Notes: generated by a model from the sequence alone, not told the origin. DNA of 64,000 nt from an uncultured Coriobacteriaceae bacterium (GCA_900539345.1 UQBS01000005.1:1-64000), one strand, 5' to 3'; positions 31,949 to 40,172 are shown, counted from the stretch's first letter. Numbers and translations are program-made.

Positions 31949-32728
31949 TTAGTACAGTCCAGTCGTGAGGGCGAAGTCGAGGGCACGGGGGCGGATGCCG
32001 GGGTAGTGGCCGAGCCAGGTTTGGGCAAAGTGGAGTTGGTCGAAACCTGCGGAGAGGCAGGCCTCGTCGGAAGGAAACTCGCAAGCACAGATGTCGGCCA
32101 GGCGCAGGGAGATGAGAGCTCGAGTCCAGGAAAGCACGGACGCGTCCATGGTCTTGATGGCGGCGGCGCAGGCGCACTCGGGACACACCACGCCGCCCTC
32201 GCTGATGTCGAAGGCAACCCTGCCCGCCTGCGCCAGCTCGACTGGCTCGCCACAGCGCACGCAGGTGTCCAGACACGGCCGAAAACCCTGCATGGCGGCC
32301 GCCTTGAAGACAAAGGCGGCCGTAAGCAGGGGCAATACGGGGGACGGTGCCACCTCAAGGGCCTCCAGCGAGGCTGCAAGCAGGGGCAGCAGGCGCGGGT
32401 CGTGGTTGCCCTCCACCGTGAGCTCGCAGGCACAGTCGAGCGCGGCATCGACAAGCACCGCTCGGTCGTAGTCAGCGGCGACGTTGGCATGCGAGCGCAC
32501 GAGGCGCGCCTCGCTCACGATAGGCAGACCCCTCCCCTCGCTCACCAAAAGCTCCACCTCGTTGCCCAGGTTCATGGCGCCGGCCAGCTTGGCAGAAGGT
32601 TTGCGCGCACCCTTGGCGACGACGCGCAGCTGCCCCGCGCAGTCAGCCAGCAAGGTAACGATGAGGTCGCATTCGGCGAGCTTCGTGCGGCGAAGGACTA
32701 TGCCGTGTGCCTTGAACTTGCCCGACAA
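31949..32728 (-). CDS. recO: DNA repair protein RecO
   Basis: RecO loads RecA with RecR and anneals ssDNA. The 259-residue protein has the N-terminal OB fold (H-G-I-V-L-R-R-T-K-L-A-E-C-D), the helical core, and a zinc finger C-V-R-C-G with C-P-E-C in the C-terminal half. The start is a TTG at 32728: the frame is closed by the upstream gene's stop 10 bases earlier and no other start lies between, so the TTG is nearly forced. It follows the DeoC-like gene with a 9-base gap and is the end of the ybeY-era/deoC-like/recO run. Confidence 0.9.
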   Translation of the reverse strand: MSGKFKAHGIVLRRTKLAECDLIVTLLADCAGQLRVVAKGARKPSAKLAGAMNLGNEVELLVSEGRGLPIVSEARLVRSHANVAADYDRAVLVDAALDCACELTVEGNHDPRLLPLLAASLEALEVAPSPVLPLLTAAFVFKAAAMQGFRPCLDTCVRCGEPVELAQAGRVAFDISEGGVVCPECACAAAIKTMDASVLSWTRALISLRLADICACEFPSDEACLSAGFDQLHFAQTWLGHYPGIRPRALDFALTTGLY

Positions 32729-32737
32729 GGAGGCGTC

Positions 32738-33832
32738 CTAGAGGCTCGTGGCCAGGCGGTCGAAGTCGAGCAGAATCTGGCTTGCATGCAGGCACATGAG
32801 CTCGACGGCACCTGCCTCGAAGAGCTCGACGGCCTCGGCAACGGTGCGGGCGTCGGTGGTGGCACGCACGGCAACGCCGGGCTCGACAGTGGCACACACG
32901 AGGCGCACGTCCTCAGGCGTGGCGCAGCGCTCGGCTCCCGTGCAGGCGACGACGTAGTCGAGGTGCGCGGAAGAGATGGCGTCGACGGCCTGGCAGAGTA
33001 CCTGCGGGGTCAGCTGGCCGCACTCGATGGCCACGCCCACCGCAAGAGCGCCGTCGCAGCAGTCGTCATCGTCATGACCGCAGCCGCAGCCACACGCGTC
33101 ATCATCACAAGCGTGATCGTGATCATGGCCGCAGGCACAGTCATCGTCGTCGCAGGCGCAGTCGTGATCACGGCCTTGCTCGCATGTGCAGCCCTCGTCA
33201 TCGCAACCGCAAGCGCACTCGTGGGTGTGCTTGCTGGCACCCGCGTCGTCGCGGTCGCAATCGTGGTCATGCCCACAGGCACAACCAGCCTCGTCGTCCT
33301 CGCAGGTACAAGTCTCATCATCGCAGTCACAGCCGCAATCATGGTCATGGCCGCAGGCGCAAGCATCCTCGTCCTCGCACTCTTCGCCGTCGGCGCGGGC
33401 GGTGCGAATCACGCTGAGCACGGGGTCCATGGCTTCGTCGAACTCGCCTTCGACAAGGGCGGCGGTGTTGGCGGCAAGGCACACCTCGCCCACACCCACC
33501 GAGGCGAGCATGGCGCACTCAAAACACAGGGCGTCACCGAGCACGCGCCCGTAGGGCCAGCCCAGAAGCGCGGTGACGCTCACGGGAAGACCCTCCTCGC
33601 CAAACGACCAGGCAAGGCGCGGTGCATCCCCCACCCAGGTCGCAAGCGCCTCGTGCCCCGCTCCGGCAGCCTCAAACGCCTGCTGCAGCGTGGCACCCGG
33701 GCCCGCAAGGGGACTGGCGAGCAGCGGGATGAGCCTAGCCGCAAGCTCCTGGCCCAGACCCTCCAGGTCGACCTCTTCGCCTTCGCACAAGCAAGACGCC
33801 AAACGCCCCAGTGTCTCTTCTGCCTGCGACAT
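32738..33832 (-). CDS. DeoC-fold pseudoenzyme with Cys/His/Asp-rich metal-binding insert
   Basis: Residues 80-148 and 261-364 align by eye with deoxyribose-phosphate aldolase: LLGWPYG (VVGFPLG), G-V-G-E-V-C-L-A-A-N-T-A-A-L-V-E-G (GADEIDMVINIGALKSG), A-T-P-E-D-V-R-L and E-A-V-E-L-F-E-A-G-A-V-E-L near the end. All three catalytic positions are changed: the Asp of EIDMV is Cys 118, the Lys of VKVIIET falls in A-V-G-V-A-I-E, and the Schiff-base Lys of FVKTSTG falls in Y-V-V-A-C-T-G. Aldolase activity is therefore unlikely. Residues 149-260, placed before the first Lys strand, contain 26 Cys, 11 His and many Asp/Glu as CxC, CGHDHD and CxCG units. The ATG at 33832 follows AAGGGG. It lies between ybeY-era and recO. 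A role in metal storage or sensing is inference. Confidence 0.7.
   Translation of the reverse strand: MSQAEETLGRLASCLCEGEEVDLEGLGQELAARLIPLLASPLAGPGATLQQAFEAAGAGHEALATWVGDAPRLAWSFGEEGLPVSVTALLGWPYGRVLGDALCFECAMLASVGVGEVCLAANTAALVEGEFDEAMDPVLSVIRTARADGEECEDEDACACGHDHDCGCDCDDETCTCEDDEAGCACGHDHDCDRDDAGASKHTHECACGCDDEGCTCEQGRDHDCACDDDDCACGHDHDHACDDDACGCGCGHDDDDCCDGALAVGVAIECGQLTPQVLCQAVDAISSAHLDYVVACTGAERCATPEDVRLVCATVEPGVAVRATTDARTVAEAVELFEAGAVELMCLHASQILLDFDRLATSL
33053..33388 (-). repeat. Imperfect coding repeats of the Cys/His/Asp-rich insert
   Basis: The DNA encoding residues 149-260 of the DeoC-like protein consists of short imperfect repeats, seen on the plus strand as variants of CCGCAGGCACA, TCGTGATC and TCATCGTC. 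The repeats are frame-preserving (CxCGHDHD units), which suggests growth by slippage or unequal recombination under selection for the encoded metal ligands. Confidence 0.7.
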
Positions 33833-33971
33833 CTCGATCCCCTTCTCTTTGGTGAGTCGCCGCTTCAGGCGGCGTGCTGTCAAATGGCCCCGGCGTCCCC
33901 TGGGCCAATACAAAACGGGCGCCCTGCCGTGGCTGCTTGCCACCTGCAGGACGCCCTGATGTCTCAAAGCC

Positions 33972-35630
33972 TTACGCGCCCTCGCCGTAGCCGAAGCGCT
34001 TGATCTGCGCGGCGTCGCTACGCCAGCCGGGCTTCACCTTGACGTTGAGTTTGAGCATGACCTGGTTGCCGAGCAGGCGCTCCAGGTCGTGGCGGGCCTG
34101 CGAGCCGATGCGCTTGATCATCTTGCCGCCGGCGCCGATGACGATGCCCTTCTGACCCTCGCGCTCCACGTACACGGTGGCGTTGATGTGCGAGATGTTG
34201 GCCTTCTCGTCATAGCTCGTGGAGTCGACCTCCACGCCCACGGAGTGCGGCACCTCGTCGCGGGTGTTGAGCAGGACCTTCTCGCGGATGAACTCGGCCA
34301 CCACGACCTCGGGGGTCATGTCGGTCTGCATGTCCACCGGGAACCACCGCGGACCCTGCGGCAGGTGCGCGGCCACGACCTGCAGGAACCCGTCGACGTT
34401 GAAGCCCTCCTGGGCGCTCACGACGATGGCCTCGTCAAACGGGCAGAACTCGCGCATGTGCTCCACCTGGGCGCGAGCCTGGTCCTGGTCGATGATGTCG
34501 GCCTTGGTCACCACGAGCACCTTGTAGGCGCGGCTCTCGGCCACGTGCTGGGCCACCCACTCATCTCCGCGACCCGCAGGCTGCGAACCGTCAAGCACCA
34601 TGGCGACCACATCGACATCCTTGAGCGCGTTGAGCGCCGAGATGTTGAGCTCCTCGCCAAGGGCATCCACCGGCTTGTGCAGGCCGGGGGTGTCCACAAG
34701 CACGACCTGCATGTTGGGCTCGTTATACACGGCCGAGATGCGGTGACGCGTGGTCTGCGCGGTGGGCGAGGTAATGAGCAGCTTGTCGCCCACGATTGCG
34801 TTGATGAGCGTGGACTTACCGGCGTTGGGGCGACCGACCAAGCTCACGAAACCGCTCTTGAACGGGCCCTCGTAGGTGGCAGGGTGCATGAAGCGCGTCT
34901 CGTCCTCGTCGTCTTCCTGCGGAGCCTGGGCACCGGCGGCACCCTGGGAGGCAAAGAAGGCGTCGATGAGGGCGGTGCCGGACAGGCCGTCGGGGTTGTC
35001 GAAGCCAACGACGTCGTCCTCGTCGTCCCAGTCCTCGTCATCGTCGTCGAAGTCCTCGTCGCCCTCAGAAGGCAGGTCCTGCCAAAGAACGGGCTGGCTG
35101 GTAGTCGGCTTGGCGACGGGGCGGGCGTCGGTGCCTTCGGCGGCGTGGTCCACCGTGGGGCCGATGTTGATCTGCTCGGGCGGCACGCCCGTGAAGTCGG
35201 CCAGGTAGGAGCGCTCGAGCGCCTCCATCTCCTCAGCCTCGCGAGTATCCTCGTGGTCGTAGCCCATGAGGTGCAGGCAGCCGTGCGACAGCAAGAGACG
35301 CATCTCGTCGGCCGGATCGTTGCCAAACTCAGGAGCCTGCTTGGCCACAACCGAGGGGCAGATGATGAGGTCGCCCACCATGAAGGGCTCGCCGTCCTCC
35401 ACGTCGTCGGGGTCGTCGATGTTGAACGACAGCACGTCGGTGGGCTTGTCGATGCCGCGGTACTCCAGGTTCAGGCGGTGAATCTCGTCGGCGTCGACGA
35501 AACTGACCGAGACCTCGCAAGGCTCGGGGCAACCCTCCCCCTCAAGCACGCACGCCACCAGGCGCTCGATTTCCTCAGCGCTCAGGATATCCTGTTCTAC
35601 CTCGTCGTTTATCTCAATGCGCATGTCCAT
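33972..35630 (-). CDS. era: YbeY endoribonuclease fused to GTPase Era
   Basis: This natural fusion of two 16S rRNA maturation factors has 552 residues. Residues 1-155 are YbeY, with the zinc triad in H-G-C-L-H-L-M-G-Y-D-H-E near 118. Residues 160-260 are a disordered acidic linker (D-E-D-F-D-D-D-D-E-D-W-D-D-E-D-D). Residues 265-552 are Era: G1 G-R-P-N-A-G-K-S-T, G2 region T-A-Q-T-T-R-H-R-I, G3 D-T-P-G, G4 T-K-A-D, G5 S-A-Q, and a KH domain with G-I-V-I-G-A-G-G-K-M-I-K-R-I-G. The genes are separate neighbours in many bacteria. I chose the ATG at 35630; an ATG at 35624 is an alternative. One continuous frame covers both halves, so it is not an assembly artefact visible here. Confidence 0.93.
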   Translation of the reverse strand: MDMRIEINDEVEQDILSAEEIERLVACVLEGEGCPEPCEVSVSFVDADEIHRLNLEYRGIDKPTDVLSFNIDDPDDVEDGEPFMVGDLIICPSVVAKQAPEFGNDPADEMRLLLSHGCLHLMGYDHEDTREAEEMEALERSYLADFTGVPPEQINIGPTVDHAAEGTDARPVAKPTTSQPVLWQDLPSEGDEDFDDDDEDWDDEDDVVGFDNPDGLSGTALIDAFFASQGAAGAQAPQEDDEDETRFMHPATYEGPFKSGFVSLVGRPNAGKSTLINAIVGDKLLITSPTAQTTRHRISAVYNEPNMQVVLVDTPGLHKPVDALGEELNISALNALKDVDVVAMVLDGSQPAGRGDEWVAQHVAESRAYKVLVVTKADIIDQDQARAQVEHMREFCPFDEAIVVSAQEGFNVDGFLQVVAAHLPQGPRWFPVDMQTDMTPEVVVAEFIREKVLLNTRDEVPHSVGVEVDSTSYDEKANISHINATVYVEREGQKGIVIGAGGKMIKRIGSQARHDLERLLGNQVMLKLNVKVKPGWRSDAAQIKRFGYGEGA

Positions 35631-35760
35631 GCTGTCGCAGCCTTTCTTGTCATACGGCAACTCGGATGTAACACGGGACCACCGCGGCGCAGCAGGCAAG
35701 GGCGAGGCGCGCAATGCACAGCCTCTTGCCCGATGCGGCCGCAGCGGCCCCGCAGGTTTC

Positions 35761-36819
35761 TTATTCCGTGGCTCCCTGGTAGCCGTTGGGGTTCATGCTC
35801 TGCCACTTCCAGGAGTGGGCACACATGTCGTCGATGTCGTACTGGGCCTCCCAGCCCATGAGCTCCTTGGCCTTCGAGGCGTCACAGTAGGTCTCGGCGA
35901 TATCCCCGTCACGACGCAGGCAAATCTCGTAGGGCAGTTCCTTGCCACAGGCACGCTCAAAGGCATGGATGACGTCAAGCACGCTGTAGCCGTGGCCCGT
36001 GCCCAGGTTGAACACATGCACGCCGTGCTTGCCGCGCATGTAGTTGAGGGCGGACACATGGCCACGTGCCAGGTCGACGACGTGGATGTAGTCGCGCACG
36101 CCGGTGCCGTCGGGCGTGGGGTAGTCGTCACCGAAGACGTTGATGTGGTCGAGCTGACCCACGGCGACCTTGGCCACGTAGGGCACGAGGTTGTTCGGGA
36201 TGCCCTTGGGATCCTCGCCGATGAGACCGCTCTCGTGGGCGCCGATCGGGTTGAAGTAACGAAGGAGCATGACGTTCCAACGCTCGTCGGCCGTGTAAAG
36301 GTCGCGCAGCATCTGCTCGTTCATCGTCTTGGTACGACCGTAAGGGTTCGTGGCCGGCTTGAGCTCGGAATCCTCGCGCACGGGCACATGGTCGGGCTGG
36401 CCATAGACGGTGGCCGAAGAGGAGAACACGATGTCGTACACGCCGTGGTCACGAAGGGCGCGTGCGAGCTCGAGCGTGCCGCCCAGGTTGTTCTGGTAGT
36501 ACTCGATGGGCTTGTGCACCGACTCGCCCACCGCCTTGTACGCGGCGAAGTGGATGGCGCCGCAGATGGGCTGCTCGTCGAAGATGCGGTCGAGAAGCGC
36601 CCCGTCCTTCACATCGCCCTGGTAGAAGGCACGAACCTTCTTGCCCGTGATGCGCTCGACGCGCTTGAGGGCGACCTCGCTGGCGTTGGACAGGTCGTCG
36701 ATCACGACGACGTCATAGCCAGCGTTGAGCAGCTCGACGCAGGTGTGGCTGCCGATGAAGCCGGCACCGCCCGTGACAAGGATGCAAGGCTTTTCGGACT
36801 CAGTTACCGTATCGGTCAT
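35761..36819 (-). CDS. galE: UDP-glucose 4-epimerase
   Basis: Interconverts UDP-glucose and UDP-galactose for galactose use and envelope glycans. This 352-residue extended SDR has the NAD-binding T-G-G-A-G-F-I-G-S-H near residue 15, the catalytic Ser/Thr and the Y-x-x-x-K motif in S-S-S-A-T-V-Y-G and Y-G-R-T-K, and substrate motifs N-L-V-P-Y, T-P-D-G-T-G-V-R-D-Y-I-H-V and N-L-G-T-G. The ATG at 36819 follows AAAGGA. It lies 17 bases after the vsr stop, so co-transcription with vsr is likely, or its promoter lies within vsr. Confidence 0.95.
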   Translation of the reverse strand: MTDTVTESEKPCILVTGGAGFIGSHTCVELLNAGYDVVVIDDLSNASEVALKRVERITGKKVRAFYQGDVKDGALLDRIFDEQPICGAIHFAAYKAVGESVHKPIEYYQNNLGGTLELARALRDHGVYDIVFSSSATVYGQPDHVPVREDSELKPATNPYGRTKTMNEQMLRDLYTADERWNVMLLRYFNPIGAHESGLIGEDPKGIPNNLVPYVAKVAVGQLDHINVFGDDYPTPDGTGVRDYIHVVDLARGHVSALNYMRGKHGVHVFNLGTGHGYSVLDVIHAFERACGKELPYEICLRRDGDIAETYCDASKAKELMGWEAQYDIDDMCAHSWKWQSMNPNGYQGATE

Positions 36820-36836
36820 ACATGTTCCTTTCTCAA

Positions 36837-37424
36837 TCAAATACGCTTCCTGGTACAACCCCTTGGGCCATGAGCGGCCCTCTTTGAACGTGAACGTATG
36901 CGCGCAACGGCGAGGCCACAAGGGCCGTGGACGCAGGTTCGCCCGAGTACGACCAGCCGACCCGGATGCTCGTCGGCCTTGGTCTTGACGGGCGTTGCAT
37001 GCTCCACAAGAGCCGCCACCTCGTCCATGGTACGCCGCAGATGTTTCTTTTTAAGCCTGCATTCCCAGACAACAACAACTGTCCAGCCGGCATCGACGAG
37101 CTCGGTTGAATCACGTGCGTCCCTGGCCTGGTTTCGGGCAAACTTCGCAGACCAGAACTCGACGTTGGACGACGGTGTGCTGGGATGGCAGTAGGGACAC
37201 CGGTGCCAAAAGCAGCCGTGCACGAAGATTGCCACGCGCTTGCCCGGATAGGCTACATCAGGCTTGCCGGGGGCCTTCTTCCACTGCAGGCGATACCCGC
37301 TGAGACCGCGTTTGCGCAGGTAGGTGCGCACCACAATCTCAGGCTTCGTGTCGCGGCTGCGGTTGCCCTGCATCGAGTGACGCACGGCAAGACTCGTCGC
37401 AGCAGGTACGGCGGGTGAAGGCAT
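36837..37424 (-). CDS. vsr: Very short patch repair endonuclease (Vsr)
   Basis: Vsr nicks beside T in T:G mismatches left by deamination of 5-methylcytosine. The core is clear: R-S-R-D-T-K-P-E, then G-K-P-D-V-A-Y-P-G-K-R-V-A-I-F-V-H-G-C-F-W-H-R-C-P with the catalytic Asp and the zinc Cys/His residues, and V-V-V-W-E-C-R-L with the last zinc Cys. The C-terminal 60 residues beyond the family's usual end are basic and unassigned. A Vsr gene normally sits beside a cytosine-5 methyltransferase; none is in the window. Here it lies between a lipoprotein gene and galE. The start at 37424 has a weak ribosome site. Confidence 0.85.
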   Translation of the reverse strand: MPSPAVPAATSLAVRHSMQGNRSRDTKPEIVVRTYLRKRGLSGYRLQWKKAPGKPDVAYPGKRVAIFVHGCFWHRCPYCHPSTPSSNVEFWSAKFARNQARDARDSTELVDAGWTVVVVWECRLKKKHLRRTMDEVAALVEHATPVKTKADEHPGRLVVLGRTCVHGPCGLAVARIRSRSKRAAHGPRGCTRKRI

Positions 37425-37438
37425 GCCGGGCGACTCCC

Positions 37439-38227
37439 CTACTGCTGGACGGGCTCGGCCGCGCCCTGGCCCTCGGCATCGACCGGGGCAGCAGCCTCTT
37501 CGCCCGCGTCTGCGGGCTGAGCGTCTACGGACTGGGCCTCGGCGTCAGCCGGAGCGGCGTCTGCCGCAGGCGCGGCAGGGTCGCTTGCGGCCACAAGCTT
37601 GTCCTGCGAGGCAACGCTTGCCTGCGCAGGATCGAGACCGCCCAGAAGGACACGCACGAGCTCGTCGGAATCCTGGAGCTTCCAAAGCGAGCCATCTTTA
37701 ACATAGATGAGCTCGACAGTCTGCGAAACCACTGGCACGTCAGGATTTGCCAGGCACGACGTGAGTACCGAGGCCAGGTGGGCCGTGAGCGCGGCGTCAT
37801 CCATAGCCGCAAGAGTGTTGCGGGTCTCGGCGGTCGCAAGCTCGTTGGTCACCTGGGCCGTGTAGTCTTGGAAGACCTGGTTGAGGTCCTTGTTCGAGAC
37901 GTTAACGACGACATGGGCGGTGTTGTTCTCAATCGAGATGGAGCTCACCTCGTAGGCAAGGCTGGAGAACATGGGGCCGTACACGTCGAGCGGGTCGAAG
38001 CCGGCAGCCACAAGGTCGCTGGTGTAGTCGGAGGCGAACAGCGACGTCGCGGTATCGCTCGTGAGGTCGGTGAGCTGGGCCATGTCGGCCTTGACGCCGT
38101 CATTGAGGGCCTGGGCGGCATCGGAGAAGCTCTGACCACAGCCAGACGCCATGAGCGTGCAAGCAAGCGCGCAGCAGGCAAAGATGGCCGGCACGGTGCG
38201 CATCTTCTTGGTAGACGAAAAAAGCAT
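37439..38227 (-). CDS. Secreted lipoprotein of unknown function
   Basis: The 262-residue protein has an N-terminal signal with lipobox L-M-A-S-G-C (Cys near residue 30). The domain at residues 35-205 (S-L-A-Y-E-V-S-S-I-S-I-E-N-N-T-A-H-V-V-V-N-V) looks like a small alpha/beta fold of the kind seen in NTF2-like lipoproteins of coriobacteria, but I do not recognise a family with certainty. The last 50 residues are an Ala/Pro/Asp-rich disordered tail. GGAAGGAG lies ahead of the ATG at 38227. It sits downstream of the division cluster and 14 bases before vsr. A cell-envelope role is a guess from the context. Confidence 0.75.
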   Translation of the reverse strand: MLFSSTKKMRTVPAIFACCALACTLMASGCGQSFSDAAQALNDGVKADMAQLTDLTSDTATSLFASDYTSDLVAAGFDPLDVYGPMFSSLAYEVSSISIENNTAHVVVNVSNKDLNQVFQDYTAQVTNELATAETRNTLAAMDDAALTAHLASVLTSCLANPDVPVVSQTVELIYVKDGSLWKLQDSDELVRVLLGGLDPAQASVASQDKLVAASDPAAPAADAAPADAEAQSVDAQPADAGEEAAAPVDAEGQGAAEPVQQ

Positions 38228-38279
38228 GTGCGCTCCTTCCCTAAGAAGCGTCAGTAACGATTGAACGTACACGGCACAA

Positions 38280-39140
38280 TTATGCGCAGTCCTCGGCGGG
38301 TTTGGGGCAGGCAATGCCTTTTTCCAACGCGCCCACCACATCAAGAGCCTCTTCAAGCCCAGCGTGCAGCACGCACACGCCATTGGGCAGCACCTCAACG
38401 CGGCTCGAGAGGGCACCCAGCGGACTCTCCCACAAGCCGCAGGCAAACCCACGGGCGTCCTCGGCAGGCTTGAACGCCACGCGCCAGCCAAAGCCGTGCT
38501 CCATGCTGCGGCGCGCCTCGGCATTGGAGGCATCTTCGGCCAAGCCCGGGTAACGCGCCCACACAACGCGCGGATGATGCGCAAGGAACTGGGCGGCAAC
38601 GAGAGCCCGGTCGCAACGCGCCTGCGTGACGAGAGCAAGCTGAGGCAGCATGTGTGCCAGAAGATCACGCACGCCGGACAGACTCGGCGCGGCCGCGTCC
38701 GGCGCGTCTGCCCCGATTGCCCTCATGAACCGCTCGAGGGCCCCCTCGCTGCGTGAGGCCACAAAAGCAAGGCCATCAAAGGCCTCGCCGAAAAGGTCAC
38801 CGAGGTCCTCCACCGCGATGTCGGCGCCCATCTGGGGCGGACGACACAGATAGGGACCCGCGCCCTCGTTGACCACGACGCGCAGACCATCGCCAGAAGC
38901 GGGAGCCTTGAGCCAGGGGCGCAGCTCGTCGGCCTCGATGGAGCCCGTTGGCTCCACGTGCAGGGTCCTTCGCACCTCGAGCAACTCGACGCAGGTGTCC
39001 GCGTCGCAAAAAAGCGCCCTGCGCGCGGGTTCACCCGCAAGCAGGGCGCCAGTCTTGGCGTGCTCAAGTTGTGCCATGACCTGCTCGACAGCGAGACCCT
39101 GGCTAGCGATGGTGGAGAAGTTGCGGTCAGGATGCAGCAC
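38280..39140 (-). CDS. Degenerate MetB-like (Cys/Met metabolism) PLP-fold protein
   Basis: The sequence follows the cystathionine synthase/lyase family: P-Y-L-C-R-P-P-Q-M-G-A-D-I (family P-Y-L-Q-R-P-x-E-L-G-A-D-I), A-Q-F-L-A-H-H-P-R-V-V-W-A-R-Y-P-G-L (A-x-F-L-x-x-H-P-K-V-x-x-V-x-Y-P-G-L) and L-H-A-G-L-E-E-A-L-D-V-V-G-A-L-E (L-S-V-G-L-E-D-x-x-D-L-I-x-D-L-E). The HSATKY segment holding the PLP lysine reads E-D-L-G-D-L, so the lysine is lost; the Asp that holds the PLP ring is also changed. The protein is about 100 residues short at the N-terminus. It is probably not an active PLP enzyme. The start is uncertain: GTG 39140 is preferred, TTG 39146 possible. It follows divIVA by 15 bases. Confidence 0.65.
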   Translation of the reverse strand: MLHPDRNFSTIASQGLAVEQVMAQLEHAKTGALLAGEPARRALFCDADTCVELLEVRRTLHVEPTGSIEADELRPWLKAPASGDGLRVVVNEGAGPYLCRPPQMGADIAVEDLGDLFGEAFDGLAFVASRSEGALERFMRAIGADAPDAAAPSLSGVRDLLAHMLPQLALVTQARCDRALVAAQFLAHHPRVVWARYPGLAEDASNAEARRSMEHGFGWRVAFKPAEDARGFACGLWESPLGALSSRVEVLPNGVCVLHAGLEEALDVVGALEKGIACPKPAEDCA

Positions 39141-39155
39141 TGCCAAACCTAACGA

Positions 39156-39848
39156 TTAGTCCAGGTCGTCGATGGCGGCCTGCACCTGGGTGCCATAGGG
39201 GTTGACGGCGGCCTGCAGCTGCGTGGCAGCAGCGCTGGGGGCGGCGGCAACAGCCTCGGAACCCGAGGGGGCAGACGTAATCAGCGGGAAGTTGGCCGAA
39301 GCGGCATCGGAGAACTTCTGAATAAGGGCGAGGTACTCGGTGCGGAAGTTCTCGCGGGAAACCTTGAGACGCTCGATCTCGTCGAGCTCGGTCTGCTTCT
39401 CGTCGAGAGCCTGGCGGATGACCTTGCGGGCCTGGTTGTCGGCGTCGAGACGAATGCGCTCGGCGTTGGACTTAGCCTCGGCAACGATGCGGTCGGCGGT
39501 CTGCTGGGCAACGATGAGAGCGGCGGAGAGCTGCTCCTCGGTGGCGCTGTAGATGTTGGGCTTGCCATTGTTGGCGGGAGCGGCGGGAGCTGCAGCGGGA
39601 GCAGCGGCGCGGGCGTCGGCCACAGCCTTGTCAGCCTCGGCGCGAACCTTCTCAATCTCGCCCTGGAGCTCGCCGTTCTTGGCCTCGGCGGCGGTCAGGC
39701 GGTTCTTGAGGTCTGCAATCTTGCGCAGCATCGCGTCGATGTCGCGGCTGATCTGCTCGAGGAACTCGTCGACCTCGCTGGGCTCGTATCCACGGCGCTT
39801 GGCCTCGGAGAACGTCTTCTGCTGAATCTCGGCGGGAGTGATAGGCAT
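39156..39848 (-). CDS. divIVA: DivIVA domain protein
   Basis: DivIVA/Wag31 proteins mark curved membrane at poles and septa. The 230-residue protein has the membrane-binding N-terminus (I-T-P-A-E-I-Q-Q-K-T-F, R-R-G-Y-E-P-S-E-V-D-E-F-L) and a first coiled coil to residue 80. An Ala/Pro/Asn linker (81-97), a second coiled coil (100-180) and an Ala-rich tail ending A-A-I-D-D-L-D follow. The two-coil layout resembles actinobacterial Wag31. The ATG at 39848 follows GAAAGG. It is the usual last member of the division cluster. Confidence 0.93.
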   Translation of the reverse strand: MPITPAEIQQKTFSEAKRRGYEPSEVDEFLEQISRDIDAMLRKIADLKNRLTAAEAKNGELQGEIEKVRAEADKAVADARAAAPAAAPAAPANNGKPNIYSATEEQLSAALIVAQQTADRIVAEAKSNAERIRLDADNQARKVIRQALDEKQTELDEIERLKVSRENFRTEYLALIQKFSDAASANFPLITSAPSGSEAVAAAPSAAATQLQAAVNPYGTQVQAAIDDLD

Positions 39849-39914
39849 GGTAAGACCTTTCCTTCGTGCATTGCAGCCTCACGGCATCAGCCGAAGGCAT
39901 CGGTAAACGGATGG

Positions 39915-40169
39915 CTAAAGTATAGCCAGAATCAGGCTCTCGGCGAGCTGCAGAACGATAATCGCAACCACAGGCGAAAAATCAATCATGCCCAGGGGCG
40001 GGATGATGCGCCTGAAGATGCCCAGATACGGCTCAGAGATGGAAGCGAGCACCGAACGGATGTCCTCGACCCACTTGGACGCGCCGTAGGGAATCCAGCT
40101 CATGAGCACATAGACGAGCAGGATGACGGAGTAGATGCGGAAGAGCTGGGCAATGGCAATAGAAAGCAT
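39915..40169 (-). CDS. yggT: YggT family membrane protein
   Basis: This 84-residue protein has two membrane helices separated by the conserved loop W-I-P-Y-G and the segment S-E-P-Y-L-G-I-F-R-R-I-I-P-P-L-G-M-I-D-F-S-P, which defines the YggT family (YlmG). The position between sepF and divIVA is the standard ylmG position. In other bacteria it affects septum or nucleoid arrangement by an unknown mechanism. The ATG at 40169 lies three bases after the sepF stop. Confidence 0.92.
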   Translation of the reverse strand: MLSIAIAQLFRIYSVILLVYVLMSWIPYGASKWVEDIRSVLASISEPYLGIFRRIIPPLGMIDFSPVVAIIVLQLAESLILAIL

Positions 40170-40172
40170 CGG

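Noticed and set aside
33053..33388. Insert considered as a metallothionein gene of its own
   Set aside because: It lies in one continuous frame between the two halves of the DeoC-like barrel, with no separate start or ribosome site.
31817..34003. Plus-strand ORF of 728 codons with a Val/Ile/Ala-rich stretch resembling membrane helices
   Set aside because: Antisense of recO and the DeoC-like gene; the apparent membrane region is the reverse of the Cys/His/Asp insert.
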